A DNA stretch of 64,000 nucleotides from Sphingomonas sp. JUb134 (GCF_004341505.2 NZ_SLYP02000001.1:1313001-1377000); one strand, 5' to 3'; shown: positions 8,304-16,763, numbered from the stretch's first letter. Notes: generated by a model from the sequence alone, not told the origin. Numbers and translations: made by a program.

Positions 8304-9476
8304 TCAGCGCGGCGCCGGGGGGAGCGGCGGCGTGCGGGTGAGGTCGTAGGCGGCGGTCTTGCCGTTGAGGAGGTCGGCGGCGACCACCTGCGCATTGGCC
8401 ATGGTCTCGGCAACGGCGGCACCGCCGGCGGCCCAATGCTCGTGCATGGTGCGCGCTGAGAATTCGAAGTCGCGCGATCCGCCCTCCCAGGCGTTCGCGC
8501 GATAGATCAACTGGACCAGGCTCACCGGCAGCTCGGCCGCCATCGCCGCGAGCGCCTGTACGTCCGGATCCGTCGACATGTCGTCAGGGAGCTTGGCGAG
8601 GACCTTGCGGATCGCCTCGCGCTCCTGGCGCAGCTTCATGCGCTCGTCGCTGACCTGGCGGGTGCGGCTGGAGAAGCGAATCTCCTTTTCGCGCGCCAGC
8701 ACGTCGGTGATCGTGCGCGGGCGTTCGGAGGCCGCGGCGAACAGATCGACCTGGAACACCAGCATCGCCGCGTCCTGATGATCGAGCACATGGGTGAGCG
8801 GCGTGTTGGAGACGAGGCCGCCGTCCCAATACCATTGCCCGTCGATCTCCACCGGCGGCAGGCCCGGCGGCAACGCGCCCGACGCCATGATGTGGCGCGC
8901 GTCGATGCGGCGCTCGCGGGTGTCGAAATAGGCGAAGTTGCCGCTCTCCAGGTTCACGGCGCCGACCGAAAGGCGCACCGGTCCGTCGTTGAGCAGGTCC
9001 CAGTCGACCAGCGCGTCGAGCGTCTCGCGCAGAGGTTCGGTGTCGTAGAAGCTCAGCGCCTCGCGGGTGCCGGGCAGGGCGAGGGCGGGGGGCCAGAGCC
9101 GCGGGCGGAAGAAGCCGGGGACGCCCTGGCCGAGCACAAAGGCGGCGGACCATTCGTGCACCGCCTCGCGCACGCGGTCGTCGGGATAGAGCGGAAACCG
9201 CGGCAGGGCGCTGCTCGCCTGTTCCCAGAAGGCGCGAAGCCGCTCGATCCGGCGCTCGGGCGGATTGCCGGCGATGATGGCGGCGTTGACGGCACCGATG
9301 GAGATGCCCGCCACCCAGTCGATCTCGATGCCGGCGCCTTCCAGCGCCTCGACCACGCCGGCCTGATAGCTGCCCAGCGCGCCGCCGCCCTGCAGCACCA
9401 GGGCCACGCAGTCGGGCAGCGGAAGGACGTCGCGGCTGCGGCGCGTGCGGCGCAGGCTGGGATCGGCATCGGCCAT
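8304..9476 (-). CDS. Patatin-like phospholipase/acyl hydrolase (DUF3734 type)
   Basis: A 390-residue cytoplasmic patatin. QGGGALGSYQAGV (oxyanion loop), GISIGAVNAAIIAG (GxSxG nucleophile elbow) and WYWDGGLVSNTPL (Asp of the Ser-Asp dyad) are all present. The C-terminal third (FSSRTRQVSDERMKLRQEREAI, FEFSARTMHEHW) is the DUF3734 extension typical of proteins next to bdhA. It is the first gene of the patatin-bdhA pair. Confidence 0.9.
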   Translation of the reverse strand: MADADPSLRRTRRSRDVLPLPDCVALVLQGGGALGSYQAGVVEALEGAGIEIDWVAGISIGAVNAAIIAGNPPERRIERLRAFWEQASSALPRFPLYPDDRVREAVHEWSAAFVLGQGVPGFFRPRLWPPALALPGTREALSFYDTEPLRETLDALVDWDLLNDGPVRLSVGAVNLESGNFAYFDTRERRIDARHIMASGALPPGLPPVEIDGQWYWDGGLVSNTPLTHVLDHQDAAMLVFQVDLFAAASERPRTITDVLAREKEIRFSSRTRQVSDERMKLRQEREAIRKVLAKLPDDMSTDPDVQALAAMAAELPVSLVQLIYRANAWEGGSRDFEFSARTMHEHWAAGGAAVAETMANAQVVAADLLNGKTAAYDLTRTPPLPPAPR

Positions 9477-9602
9477 CGGGAGCGACCATGGACCGGAAGC
9501 GCCGCGGCTTCAACGGGATGCGCACATTCGGCGGCGGGGCGTGCAACGTCCCGGCTCGCCGCGCATTTTGGTTGCGGACCTTCAACGAACAGGGATGGCG
9601 CG

Positions 9603-10496
9603 ATGCGTCTCGACGATCTCGATCCGACACGGAACGCACGCGACCTGGGAAGCGGCGGCGGCGGGGGCGGCGGCTTCGGCCTGCTCGGCCTGTTGCCGCT
9701 GTTGCTCGGCCGAGGGCGGATGGGCTGCGGCAGCTTCGCGATCCTGGCGGTCGTGGTCGTCGGCTATCTGTTGATGAGCGGCGGCGGCGGTATCCTGGGC
9801 GGCGGCGGTGGCCAAAGCGTGCAGCAGGGCCGGGTCGCCAGCAGCGGCAACAACGTCGCCTGCGATACCGAGGCGGAGCTGTTCTCGTGCCGGGTGATGA
9901 CCTCCACCGAGCAGACCTGGGGCCGGATCTTCCAGGAACAGGGCGCCACCTACCGCCCGGCCACGATCAACTTCTACCAGGGTGGCGCGCAGTCTGGCTG
10001 TGGCGCCGCCCAATCCGCGATGGGGCCCTTCTACTGCCCGCCGGACCAGGGCGTGTACCTCGACACCAGCTTCTTCCAGGAGCTCAGCCAGCGCTTCGGC
10101 GCGGCGGGTGACTTCGCCGAGGCCTATGTCATCGCGCATGAGGTCGGCCACCATATCCAGAACCTGACCGGTACGGCCGAGAAGGTGACGGCGATCCAGC
10201 AGCGCTCCAGCCGGGCGGAGGGTAATGCCGCTTCGGTGCGGCTGGAGCTGCAGGCGGACTGCTATGCGGGCGTCTGGGCGGCGCGCAACCGCGACCGCAT
10301 CGAGCCGGGCGACGTCGAGGAAGGCATGCGCGCGGCGCAGGCGATCGGCGACGACACGCTCCAGCAGCAGTCGCAGGGCCGCGTCGTTCCGGAAAGCTTC
10401 ACCCACGGCACCTCTGCCCAGCGGATGAAGTGGTTGCGCACCGGCCTGGAATCGGGTGATCCGGCCAAATGCGATACTTTTTCCGGAGCGATCTGA
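9603..10496 (+). CDS. Membrane-anchored neutral zinc metallopeptidase (YpfJ/KPN_02809 family)
   Basis: ATG 9603 gives 297 residues. A Gly-rich N-terminus and one membrane helix (about 42-60) are followed by a domain with CGAAQSAMGPFYCPPDQGVYLDTSFF and the zinc motif HEVGHHIQ. LELQADCYAGVWA supplies the third ligand region. Zincin-like proteins of this family are poorly characterised. Four bases separate its stop from the start of the Gre-like gene, so they are probably cotranscribed. Confidence 0.92.
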   Translation: MRLDDLDPTRNARDLGSGGGGGGGFGLLGLLPLLLGRGRMGCGSFAILAVVVVGYLLMSGGGGILGGGGGQSVQQGRVASSGNNVACDTEAELFSCRVMTSTEQTWGRIFQEQGATYRPATINFYQGGAQSGCGAAQSAMGPFYCPPDQGVYLDTSFFQELSQRFGAAGDFAEAYVIAHEVGHHIQNLTGTAEKVTAIQQRSSRAEGNAASVRLELQADCYAGVWAARNRDRIEPGDVEEGMRAAQAIGDDTLQQQSQGRVVPESFTHGTSAQRMKWLRTGLESGDPAKCDTFSGAI

Positions 10497-10500
10497 CCCG

Positions 10501-10977
10501 ATGAGCGTGGCCTTTCGACGTGAGGACGACGACGAGCACAAGGAGCCGAAGTTCGAGCTGCCGCTGCCGCCCGGCGAGAATCTGGTGACCCGCCGGGGCC
10601 TGGCGAAGATCGAGGCGGAGGTCGCCCGGCTGGAGGCGGCGGTCGTCGCCGCGGCCGACGACGAGAAGCGTGCAACGTTGAAGCGCGACCTGCGCTATTG
10701 GCGCGCGCGCTTTTCCACGGCGACCATCGCGCCGCCCCCGCCGGAGGGCGAGGTGGCGTTCGGCTCTTGCGTGACCTTTCGCCTGAACGGCCAGACCCGC
10801 ACCGTGTCGCTGGTCGGCAGCGACGAGGCGGACCCCGCGGCGGGGCTGATCCCGTTCACGGCGCCGCTTGCGGTCGCGATGACGGGCGCGGAAGTGGGCG
10901 ATCTGGTCGATTTCGGCGGGGGCCCGGCGGCGATCGAGGTGCTCGATACCCGCCCGATCGCGGAGCCGGCGTCCTGA
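10501..10977 (+). CDS. GreA/GreB-family transcription factor
   Basis: A 158-residue protein. After an acidic start, NLVTRRGLAKIEAEVARLE opens a coiled-coil like that of GreA, and the C-terminal half (EVAFGSCVTFRLNGQTRTVSLVG, IPFTAPLAVAMTGAEVGDLVDF) is the FKBP-like domain that docks on RNA polymerase. The coiled coil is shorter than in GreA, so it may regulate rather than stimulate transcript cleavage; that is inference. It overlaps the next gene by four bases. Confidence 0.85.
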   Translation: MSVAFRREDDDEHKEPKFELPLPPGENLVTRRGLAKIEAEVARLEAAVVAAADDEKRATLKRDLRYWRARFSTATIAPPPPEGEVAFGSCVTFRLNGQTRTVSLVGSDEADPAAGLIPFTAPLAVAMTGAEVGDLVDFGGGPAAIEVLDTRPIAEPAS

Positions 10978-11429
10978 GTACGTCGCTTCGCGTCCTGGTC
11001 GACGCCGATGCCTGCCCGGTCAAGGACGAGGTGTACCGCGTCGCCGAGCGCCACGGCGCGCAGGTGACGATCGTCAGCAACGCCTGGCTGCGGGTGCCCC
11101 CGGGCGTCGAGCGGGTGGTGGTCGACAGCGGGTTCGACGCGGCCGACGACTGGATCGCCGAGCATGCCGACGCCCGATCCGTGGTGGTCACCGCCGACAT
11201 CCTGCTCGCGGACCGCGCCTTGAAGGCGGGAGCGAGCGTGGTCGCACCCAGCGGCAAGCCGTTCACCACCGCCTCGATCGGCAGCGCCATCGCGGTGCGC
11301 GCGATCATGGCGGACCTGCGTGCCGGGGGCGAGCAGATCGGCGGACCACCGCCCTTTTCCAAGGCGGATCGATCGCGCTTCCTGCAGGCGCTCGACACGC
11401 TGCTGGTGCGGCTGGCGCGGACGGGGTAG
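10974..11429 (+). CDS. YaiI/YqxD (UPF0178, DUF188) family protein, apparent CTG start
   Basis: LRVLVDADACPVKDEVYRVA, VSNAW, VVTADILLADRAL and the Gly-Lys-Pro-Phe block are diagnostic of UPF0178, a family with a PIN-like fold. No ATG, GTG or TTG occurs in frame near the conserved start. The only plausible codon is CTG 10974, which overlaps the upstream stop as CTGA, just as ATGA junctions do. That start gives 151 residues, normal for the family. In-frame ATG 10698 would add 92 residues antisense in character to nothing known and is unlikely. Confidence 0.85.
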   Translation: MSTSLRVLVDADACPVKDEVYRVAERHGAQVTIVSNAWLRVPPGVERVVVDSGFDAADDWIAEHADARSVVVTADILLADRALKAGASVVAPSGKPFTTASIGSAIAVRAIMADLRAGGEQIGGPPPFSKADRSRFLQALDTLLVRLARTG

Positions 11430-11455
11430 CGCAGGGCTTCCCAAGGAGAACCATC

Positions 11456-11635
11456 ATGGCCGAACGTTTCGAGCGCCATCGCCAGCCCTGGCGCCCCGAC
11501 GAGATCCAGAAGCTGCACACGCTCGCCAAGAAGGGCATGGCCCTGAAGGCGATCGCCAAGGCGCTCACCCGCAGCGAGGAATCGGTGAAGCAGCGCGCCA
11601 AGGAAGACGGGCTGCCGATCGCCAAGCTGCACTGA
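11456..11635 (+). CDS. 59-aa helix-turn-helix-like small protein
   Basis: ATG 11456 sits behind AAGGAGA. The product is basic, with PWRPDEIQKLHTLAKKGMALKAIAKALTRSEESVKQRA, the pattern of a Myb/SANT-like or homeodomain-like helix-turn-helix. I remember similar short proteins in sphingomonads, usually unannotated. Probably a nucleic-acid binding protein (inference). It follows the YaiI gene by 26 bases. Confidence 0.72.
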   Translation: MAERFERHRQPWRPDEIQKLHTLAKKGMALKAIAKALTRSEESVKQRAKEDGLPIAKLH

Positions 11636-11699
11636 TCGCGCGGGCGGGAGACCCGCGCCGTCGCCTGCGTTGTGCCTGCATCCCGAACAGGAGATGCAG

Positions 11700-12707
11700 A
11701 TGATGAAGGCGATGACAGTAGCCGCCCCGGGCGGGCTCGACCGGCTGCGGCTGGAGGAGCGGCCCGATCCGGGCGATCCCGGCCCCGGCGAGATCCGCGT
11801 GGCGCTGCACGGAAGCTCGCTCAACTATCACGACTATGGCGTGGCGACCGGCGGCATGCCCACCGAGGACGGGCGCGTGCCGATGGCCGACGGCGGCGGC
11901 ACGGTGGAGGCGGTCGGCGAGGGCGTCAGGGAGTTCGCCGTCGGGGACTCGGTGGTGTCCTGCTTCTTCCCGGATTGGCTCGCCGGACCGCCCAGGATCG
12001 GCGACTTCAGCCGGACGCCCGGCGACGGCATCGATGGCTTTGCGCAGGAGCGGGTGGTGTTGCCCGCCACCGCCTTCACCCGCGCGCCCAAGGGCTATGA
12101 CGCGGTGGAAGCGGCGACGATCACCACCGCCGGCCTCACCGCCTGGCGCGCGCTGGTGGTCGACGGAAATCTCAAGGCCGGCGACACGGTGCTGCTGCTG
12201 GGCACCGGCGGCGTCTCGATCTGGGCATTGCAGATCGCCAAGGTGATGGGCGCGCGGGTGGCGATCACCTCTTCGTCCGACGAGAAGCTGGAGCGTGCCC
12301 GCACCCTCGGCGCGGACTTCACGCTCAACTACCGGTCCGAAGCCGAGTGGGGCCGCCGGGTGCGCGACTGGAGCGGGGCGGGCGTCGACCATGTTGTGGA
12401 GGTCGGCGGACCGGGTACGCTCGCCCAGTCGATCGAGGCGGTGCGGGTCGGCGGGCACATCTCGCTGATCGGCGTGCTGACCGGGCGCGGCGGCGAGGTG
12501 CCGACCGCGGCGCTGATGGCCAAGCAGGCGCGGTTGCAGGGGCTGATCGTCGGCAGCCGCGCGGACCAGCAGGCGTTCGTCACCGCCCTGGAGGCGACCG
12601 GCATCCGCCCGGTCGTGGACCGGCGCTTCGCACTCGAAGACCTTGCGGACGCCTTCCGCTACGAGGAAAGCGGCAGCCACTTCGGCAAGATTGGCGTCGA
12701 ATGGTAG
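11700..12707 (+). CDS. NAD(P)-dependent alcohol dehydrogenase (MDR superfamily)
   Basis: Start ATG 11700 or 11703 after AGGAG gives about 335 residues. The GroES-like half has GEIRVALHGSSLNYHDYGVATG; the Rossmann half has LLLGTGGVSIWALQIAK and later VVEVGGPGTLAQSIEAVRVGGHISLIGVL. The structural-zinc cysteine cluster of classical zinc ADHs is absent and catalytic-zinc ligands are poor, so it is closer to quinone-oxidoreductase-like MDR proteins. Substrate unknown. It converges on the DUF2171 gene across a terminator. Confidence 0.88.
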   Translation: MMKAMTVAAPGGLDRLRLEERPDPGDPGPGEIRVALHGSSLNYHDYGVATGGMPTEDGRVPMADGGGTVEAVGEGVREFAVGDSVVSCFFPDWLAGPPRIGDFSRTPGDGIDGFAQERVVLPATAFTRAPKGYDAVEAATITTAGLTAWRALVVDGNLKAGDTVLLLGTGGVSIWALQIAKVMGARVAITSSSDEKLERARTLGADFTLNYRSEAEWGRRVRDWSGAGVDHVVEVGGPGTLAQSIEAVRVGGHISLIGVLTGRGGEVPTAALMAKQARLQGLIVGSRADQQAFVTALEATGIRPVVDRRFALEDLADAFRYEESGSHFGKIGVEW

Positions 12708-12725
12708 CGTCTCACTGAGAGATAC

Positions 12726-12756
12726 AAAAAGGGCCCGGACCGAAGTCCGGGCCCTT
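12726..12756 (-). terminator. Hairpin terminator of the DUF2171 gene
   Basis: Perfect 10-base arms 12731-12740 and 12745-12754 around a CGAA loop. On the minus strand the stem is followed by five T residues, so it should end the DUF2171 transcript. On the plus strand the trailing T-run is weak, so it may only partly stop the alcohol dehydrogenase transcript. Confidence 0.8.
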
Positions 12757-12803
12757 GCCGTAGGTGCTGCCAGGCAGGGGGAAGCCTGGCAGCGCTCGGG
12801 GGC

Positions 12804-14177
12804 TCAGCGGAAGGTTGAGCCGCCCTGAGGGGTGGTGCCGCCGGTCGTGCTCGACCCCGCGGCAGTACCCGTTCCCGACGTACCGCCGGTGTTGGCGGTC
12901 GCGCCCACGGTGCCCAGCGTGCCGGTGGTGCTGGTCGTGCCGGTGGTGCTGGAGCCGGTCGTGCCCGAGCCGCCGACGCCGCGGCCCGCGCCCGATCCGC
13001 CCTGCGCATCGTCACCGAACATCGCCTGGCTGTGCTCCTCGTCACGCCAGTGGCGCTTCGCTTCGTCCGCGGTCTTGCGGATCTTCACCTTGTCGTCGAC
13101 CGTCTCGATCCAGCGCGACGGGATCGAGTGGTGGCGGCCGTGGGCGTCGGCATCATTCTTGGTCAGGAGGATGCGGTCGCCACGCACCTTGTCGACGGTG
13201 CCGACGTGCTGACCGTCCGAGCCGACCACTTCCATATGCTCATGGACACGGTTCAGCGAAGTGCGCTGGCCCTGCCGCTCGGTGCGCCAGCTACTGAACT
13301 CGTTGTGGAACTTGCTCGCATGTTCCTGGCGATACTCGTCATAGTCGCGATCGAACTCGGCAAGCTGGTTGCTGCGCCAGTTGCTGTAGTGGGGATCGTG
13401 GCCATAGCGGTCGTCGCGACGCTCGCGCTGCTCGTCATAGCGCTGGTCCAGCTCGCGGCGGCGTTCCGCCTCTTCGTCGCCGAACCAGGAGCGGACCTCG
13501 TCGCCGGCGCGTTCCAGGAAGCCGCGCTCGTCATGGTCATAGCCCTGCGGCCGTCCGCCGAAGCGCCGCTCGTCGCGATCGTCCCGGTCGCGGAAGCGGT
13601 TCTGCGCGCCATAGCCGCGATGATGATCGCGTTCGCCATGGCTGCGCTCGCCAAAGCTCCGCTCGCCATAGCCGCGTTCGCCGTGGCTGCGATCGACGAA
13701 GCCGCGCTCGCCATAGCCGGAGGATGCGCCGTAGCCGCCGCGGGGGCGCTGGTCGCGGTCGCCCAGATACCGGCCGCCGGAGTTGCGATCGCCGCCGTAG
13801 CGGTGGTCGCGATCCCAGCTGCCGCCCTCGTCCTGGTTGTCGACGTCGGTGAAGCGGTGGCCGTCGCTTGCGTAGCTGCCGCGATAGGGCTGGCTCGACC
13901 CGCGGTCGCGATAGCGCCCACCGCCGTATCCGCCCGAACCCTCGCCGCCGAAGTTGCGCGCGCCATAGTCCCGGTTGCCGTAGTCGCGGCCGCCATAGTC
14001 ACGCTCGCCATAGCCACGACCCTCGTCGCGCCGGTAGCCGCCGCGTCCACGATCCTCGTCATAGCCGGCCGCCGCATAGTCGCGCGCGCTGGAATAGGTA
14101 TAGTCGCGGCCCGAGCCGAAATCTTGGCCATAGTCACCCGCGGTACCGCGCCCGCGGGGGTAGCGTTCATACGCCAT
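12804..14177 (-). CDS. DUF2171 protein with long Arg/Tyr/Gly-rich disordered region
   Basis: A 457-residue protein from ATG 14177. Residues 1 to about 205 are built of short repeats such as GERDYGGRDYG, GYGERSFGERSHGER and RDRDDRDERR. SWFGDEEAERRRELD (about 230-245) opens a charged helical section with YDEYRQEHASKFHNEFSSWR. The DUF2171 domain (about 308-365: HMEVVGSDGQHVGTVDKV, RILLTKND) is a PRC-barrel-like fold. A Gly/Thr/Ser-rich tail follows from about 395. No signal peptide. Family members are linked to stress and general-stress regulons in sphingomonads as far as I recall. The RG/YG content suggests RNA binding or condensate formation (inference). Confidence 0.82.
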   Translation of the reverse strand: MAYERYPRGRGTAGDYGQDFGSGRDYTYSSARDYAAAGYDEDRGRGGYRRDEGRGYGERDYGGRDYGNRDYGARNFGGEGSGGYGGGRYRDRGSSQPYRGSYASDGHRFTDVDNQDEGGSWDRDHRYGGDRNSGGRYLGDRDQRPRGGYGASSGYGERGFVDRSHGERGYGERSFGERSHGERDHHRGYGAQNRFRDRDDRDERRFGGRPQGYDHDERGFLERAGDEVRSWFGDEEAERRRELDQRYDEQRERRDDRYGHDPHYSNWRSNQLAEFDRDYDEYRQEHASKFHNEFSSWRTERQGQRTSLNRVHEHMEVVGSDGQHVGTVDKVRGDRILLTKNDADAHGRHHSIPSRWIETVDDKVKIRKTADEAKRHWRDEEHSQAMFGDDAQGGSGAGRGVGGSGTTGSSTTGTTSTTGTLGTVGATANTGGTSGTGTAAGSSTTGGTTPQGGSTFR

Positions 14178-14391
14178 GGATCGTCTCCTGAAACGTCATC
14201 CTGCGGTGCCGCGTCTCGTGGCGCAGCTTCCGGAAATTATAACAGGTTAAGGATGAGCCGGTTCCGCGCGCTGGACGCACAGCGGGTGCCGTTCGGCGCA
14301 CGATGCGGGGCTGGTTTCGGAAGAAGGCGACGGTTGCATCGCCCGAAAAGCCCGGCTAAGGGAGCGGCCCCGGCTTTGCCGGGGACGGGGC

Positions 14392-14467
14392 GGGGCTGTA
14401 GCTCAGATGGGAGAGCGCTGCAATCGCACTGCAGAGGTCAGGGGTTCGATTCCCCTCAGCTCCACCA
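14392..14467 (+). tRNA. tRNA-Ala (anticodon CGC)
   Basis: The 76-base sequence folds as a cloverleaf: acceptor arm 5' GGGGCTG with 3' CAGCTCC, D-arm GCTC/GAGC, anticodon stem CTGCA/TGCAG with loop ATCGCAC (anticodon CGC at 34-36), T-arm AGGGG/CCCCT with TTCGATT, and encoded ACCA end. It reads GCG codons. Its 3' two-thirds is duplicated at 26444-26498 as the attachment site of the integrated element; the left copy stays complete. Confidence 0.97.
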
Positions 14468-14471
14468 CCCC
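14417..14471 (+). other. attL: 55-bp direct repeat within tRNA-Ala
   Basis: The sequence from the anticodon arm through the 3' end and four bases beyond is identical to 26444-26498. The integrase gene lies just inside. This is the left attachment site of the element. Confidence 0.93.
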
Positions 14472-14691
14472 GCAGCCCAGCATTTCCGCCTGTCTCGTGT
14501 TGCTGGCCTCTCCGAGCTTCTGACGATCTGACGCTGTTGGGACCGCATTGGGACCGCAGGCCTGGGCTGGATTACGATCGCGAGTGTCTCAAGGAGCGGC
14601 CTGTAGGGTTGTGAGGCAAAACTCGGCGGAGACGAAACCCGAGTAGCGTCAGGTCGTTGGACATCGACACGCCGGCCCGGAGGCCCTGCCG

Positions 14692-14961
14692 ATGCCAAGG
14701 TACTTTATCAACCTGCGGACCGGATCTCATGTCGCCAGCTCCACGGAGGTGAAGCGTGAGGATCTGACGAAACTTCGGTTGGAACTAGCAAAATTCGTCG
14801 GGGAGGTCCTGAAGGATCACGCCGAGCAGATCTGGTCGGATGAGTTGTGGCAGATCGAGGCGACTGATGAGTCGGGGCTGATCCTTTTCGTGATGCACGT
14901 TTCCGCATCTGACGCACCAGCGACGCGCCGCTTGGTTCCAGCCACACCAGCGGGCGTGTAA
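14692..14961 (+). CDS. DUF6894-like small protein
   Basis: ATG 14692 after GGAGG gives 89 residues. MPRYFINLRTG, a helical middle and ELWQIEATDESGLILFVMHVS match the pattern of DUF6894 proteins common in sphingomonads and rhizobia. Function unknown. It is the first gene inside attL and converges on the integrase gene with one base between the stop codons. Confidence 0.72.
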   Translation: MPRYFINLRTGSHVASSTEVKREDLTKLRLELAKFVGEVLKDHAEQIWSDELWQIEATDESGLILFVMHVSASDAPATRRLVPATPAGV

Positions 14962-14962
14962 A

Positions 14963-16267
14963 CTACATAGCCGCGGATGATCTGGGTCGCAGATGCACCG
15001 TGGTGTACCGCTTCATCTCCGACCAATAGTCCTCAACGGCACCGATCAGCTCAGCCAGATAGTCCGGCCGCAGGTGCCGGTAGTTGCGCTTGTTCGTGCC
15101 CTCGCCAACGTGGCCCGCTGCCGCTTCAATCTGCGCCTCAGGAACGCCGCGCGCGTGCATCTCGGTGATGATGGTGTGACGTAGGGTGTTCGGTGTTCCG
15201 CGCCCGCGCAGCTTCGGCCGCGGCTTGGTCTCGCCCAGCTTTCGGCGTGGCGGCAGCATGGCGGGCTTACCCCGCGCGTCCAGCACCGGCCGGCTAATCC
15301 CGGCCTCGACCAGGCAGGCGTCGAAGGCGTTGCCCAGGTCGTAGCAGTCGCGCTCGAAGAATTCCGGCACGTCCGGATCGGCCCACTTCGCCTGCGCCAG
15401 CTCTGCGCGGTACTTGATAACCTTGCCGCTGACACCTTCCAGCCACGGCGCCAGCGTCGGCGCGATCGGCACGATGGACCGGCGCTTGGACGTCTGGTCG
15501 CGATCCGGATCCAGGAAGAAGATCAGGCCGCGGTCGATCTGGTGATCGTGCAGGTCGAGGATTGCTTCGCTTCGGCCGCAGGTGCTCAGGGCGATCAGCG
15601 AGTAGAGGAACACGTGGTGTCGCTCGGGCCGGCTCCAGGCTGCTTCCAGCAGCGCCGCCACCTGCTCCATTGAGTAGGTGAGGTCGCGCGGCTTCGCCTT
15701 CTCCTTCGCCTCCACGTCCTTCACGAACGGGGCCGCCTCGATGAGCTCCTCGCGCCACGCCCAGTTCAGCGCGCCGCGGAGTGCCGCCAGGTCGCGGCTG
15801 ATCGTGTGGCCGCCGACGGCCTCGCCCTTTCGGAATGCGATGAATCGATCGACGAACGTCTTGTTGATGTCGGCGACCGTCACGCCGCCCGTGATGCGGC
15901 CGAGGCGTTGCTCGCGGTCGAAGAAGCGCAACAGGTGCTGCACGGAGATGGCGTAACGCGCGCTGTCCGCCTTCGTCGCGACGTGATCCCGCATCCAACC
16001 GGTGAGCAATTCGGGCACCATCGCCTGCGCCCTCGGCTGAGGCTCGGCCGGCTTGCTTGCCTCCAGATAGTGGCGAGCTAGCGCTTCCCGCGCTGCCTCG
16101 GGCGGCTCAGCGCTGCCGCTTCCTCCAATGCCTGTCTTGCGGCGGCGCCGTGTACGAGCTGCGGGATCGTACCAGCAGATGCTCCAGTCGTCTCTTTCGG
16201 CTCGGTATTCGAGCCAGAAGGATCCGAGCTGGACGCGCTCAGCGCTTTGGGCCTTCTGTCGCGCCAT
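14963..16267 (-). CDS. int: Phage-type tyrosine recombinase (integrase)
   Basis: A 434-residue integrase. The N-terminus (LGSFWLEYRAERDDWSICWYD) is an arm-binding domain, a core-binding domain follows (FFDREQRLGRITGGVTVADIN...RDLAALRGALNWAWREELI), and the catalytic domain has STCGRSEAILDL (first Arg), NTLRHTIITEMHARG (His/Arg box) and GHVGEGTNKRNYRHL (late His and nucleophilic Tyr). It should drive integration and excision at the tRNA-Ala att site beside it. Its 5' 190 bases overlap the upstream 118-aa reading frame in another frame of the same strand. Confidence 0.93.
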   Translation of the reverse strand: MARQKAQSAERVQLGSFWLEYRAERDDWSICWYDPAARTRRRRKTGIGGSGSAEPPEAAREALARHYLEASKPAEPQPRAQAMVPELLTGWMRDHVATKADSARYAISVQHLLRFFDREQRLGRITGGVTVADINKTFVDRFIAFRKGEAVGGHTISRDLAALRGALNWAWREELIEAAPFVKDVEAKEKAKPRDLTYSMEQVAALLEAAWSRPERHHVFLYSLIALSTCGRSEAILDLHDHQIDRGLIFFLDPDRDQTSKRRSIVPIAPTLAPWLEGVSGKVIKYRAELAQAKWADPDVPEFFERDCYDLGNAFDACLVEAGISRPVLDARGKPAMLPPRRKLGETKPRPKLRGRGTPNTLRHTIITEMHARGVPEAQIEAAAGHVGEGTNKRNYRHLRPDYLAELIGAVEDYWSEMKRYTTVHLRPRSSAAM

Positions 16268-16434
16268 GTGGCGACGAGCTCCTTCCTGCGTTCGTCGGTG
16301 AGAATGGAATAGGCGGGGGACTCGACCAGAGCCCGCACGACATCCGGTGCTAGGTGCGCCCTGGTCCCGTTTCGGGCAGCGCGCTCGAGCTGATCGGTCA
16401 GTTCATGAAAGGGCAGGGTCACTGGACCCTCCAA
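16078..16434 (-). CDS. Unknown 118-aa element protein, overlaps integrase start
   Basis: The first 60 residues look genuine: PFHELTDQLERAARNGTRAH and LAPDVVRALVESPAYSILTDERRKELVATW form amphipathic helices with conserved-looking Pro-Asp and Leu patterns. The C-terminal half, which lies within the integrase 5' region, is low-complexity (Ser/Thr then Ala/Glu) and may be fortuitous. It overlaps its upstream neighbour by 16 bases. No known domain recognised. Confidence 0.6.
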   Translation of the reverse strand: MEGPVTLPFHELTDQLERAARNGTRAHLAPDVVRALVESPAYSILTDERRKELVATWRDRRPKALSASSSDPSGSNTEPKETTGASAGTIPQLVHGAAARQALEEAAALSRPRQRGKR

Positions 16435-16763
16435 CGGTATGCGACGTACCGCCGATTATCCGCCGTCGAGACGTGCAGCCGTATCTGGCTGGCTTTAGCT
16501 CGGTATCGCCGTCCCTCGAAGTCGAACTTCGCGACCCGTTTGCGGCCAGTCAGTGCTGCGACCGCGGCCTGGGCTGCGTCGAGCAGGGCTGTTGTCTCCT
16601 CTGTTGAGAAGTCGCCCTCGGCCAGCACGTCCCGCGCCGGCGCCTGACTCGCTTCTTCGCACTTGCCGGGCTGGTCGGCTGGTGCCGGCACGCGCACAGC
16701 TGAGAGGCTCCGCTCGAGGTGCGCCTCGGCGATCGCGTTCGCCTGATCGACGTCGTCAGCCAA
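16419..16763 (-). CDS. Unknown 114-aa element protein with TraR/DksA-like N-terminus
   Basis: MADDVDQANAIAEAHLERSL then PADQPGKCE resembles the helical start of TraR/DksA C4-zinc-finger proteins, but only the first zinc cysteine remains, so no finger can form. After a linker (about 40-60) the C-terminal half (KFDFEGRRYRAKASQIRL, RRYVAYRW) is a short beta-rich segment. It may be a fusion of two phage genes. It overlaps its neighbours by 8 and 16 bases in the leftward operon. Confidence 0.65.
   Translation of the reverse strand: MADDVDQANAIAEAHLERSLSAVRVPAPADQPGKCEEASQAPARDVLAEGDFSTEETTALLDAAQAAVAALTGRKRVAKFDFEGRRYRAKASQIRLHVSTADNRRYVAYRWRVQ

Noticed and set aside
13032..14531. 499-codon plus-strand Ala/Ile/Val-rich frame opposite the DUF2171 gene, running into tRNA-Ala
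   Set aside because: The repeats are the reverse reading of the RG/YG repeats; no ribosome site and it runs through a tRNA gene.
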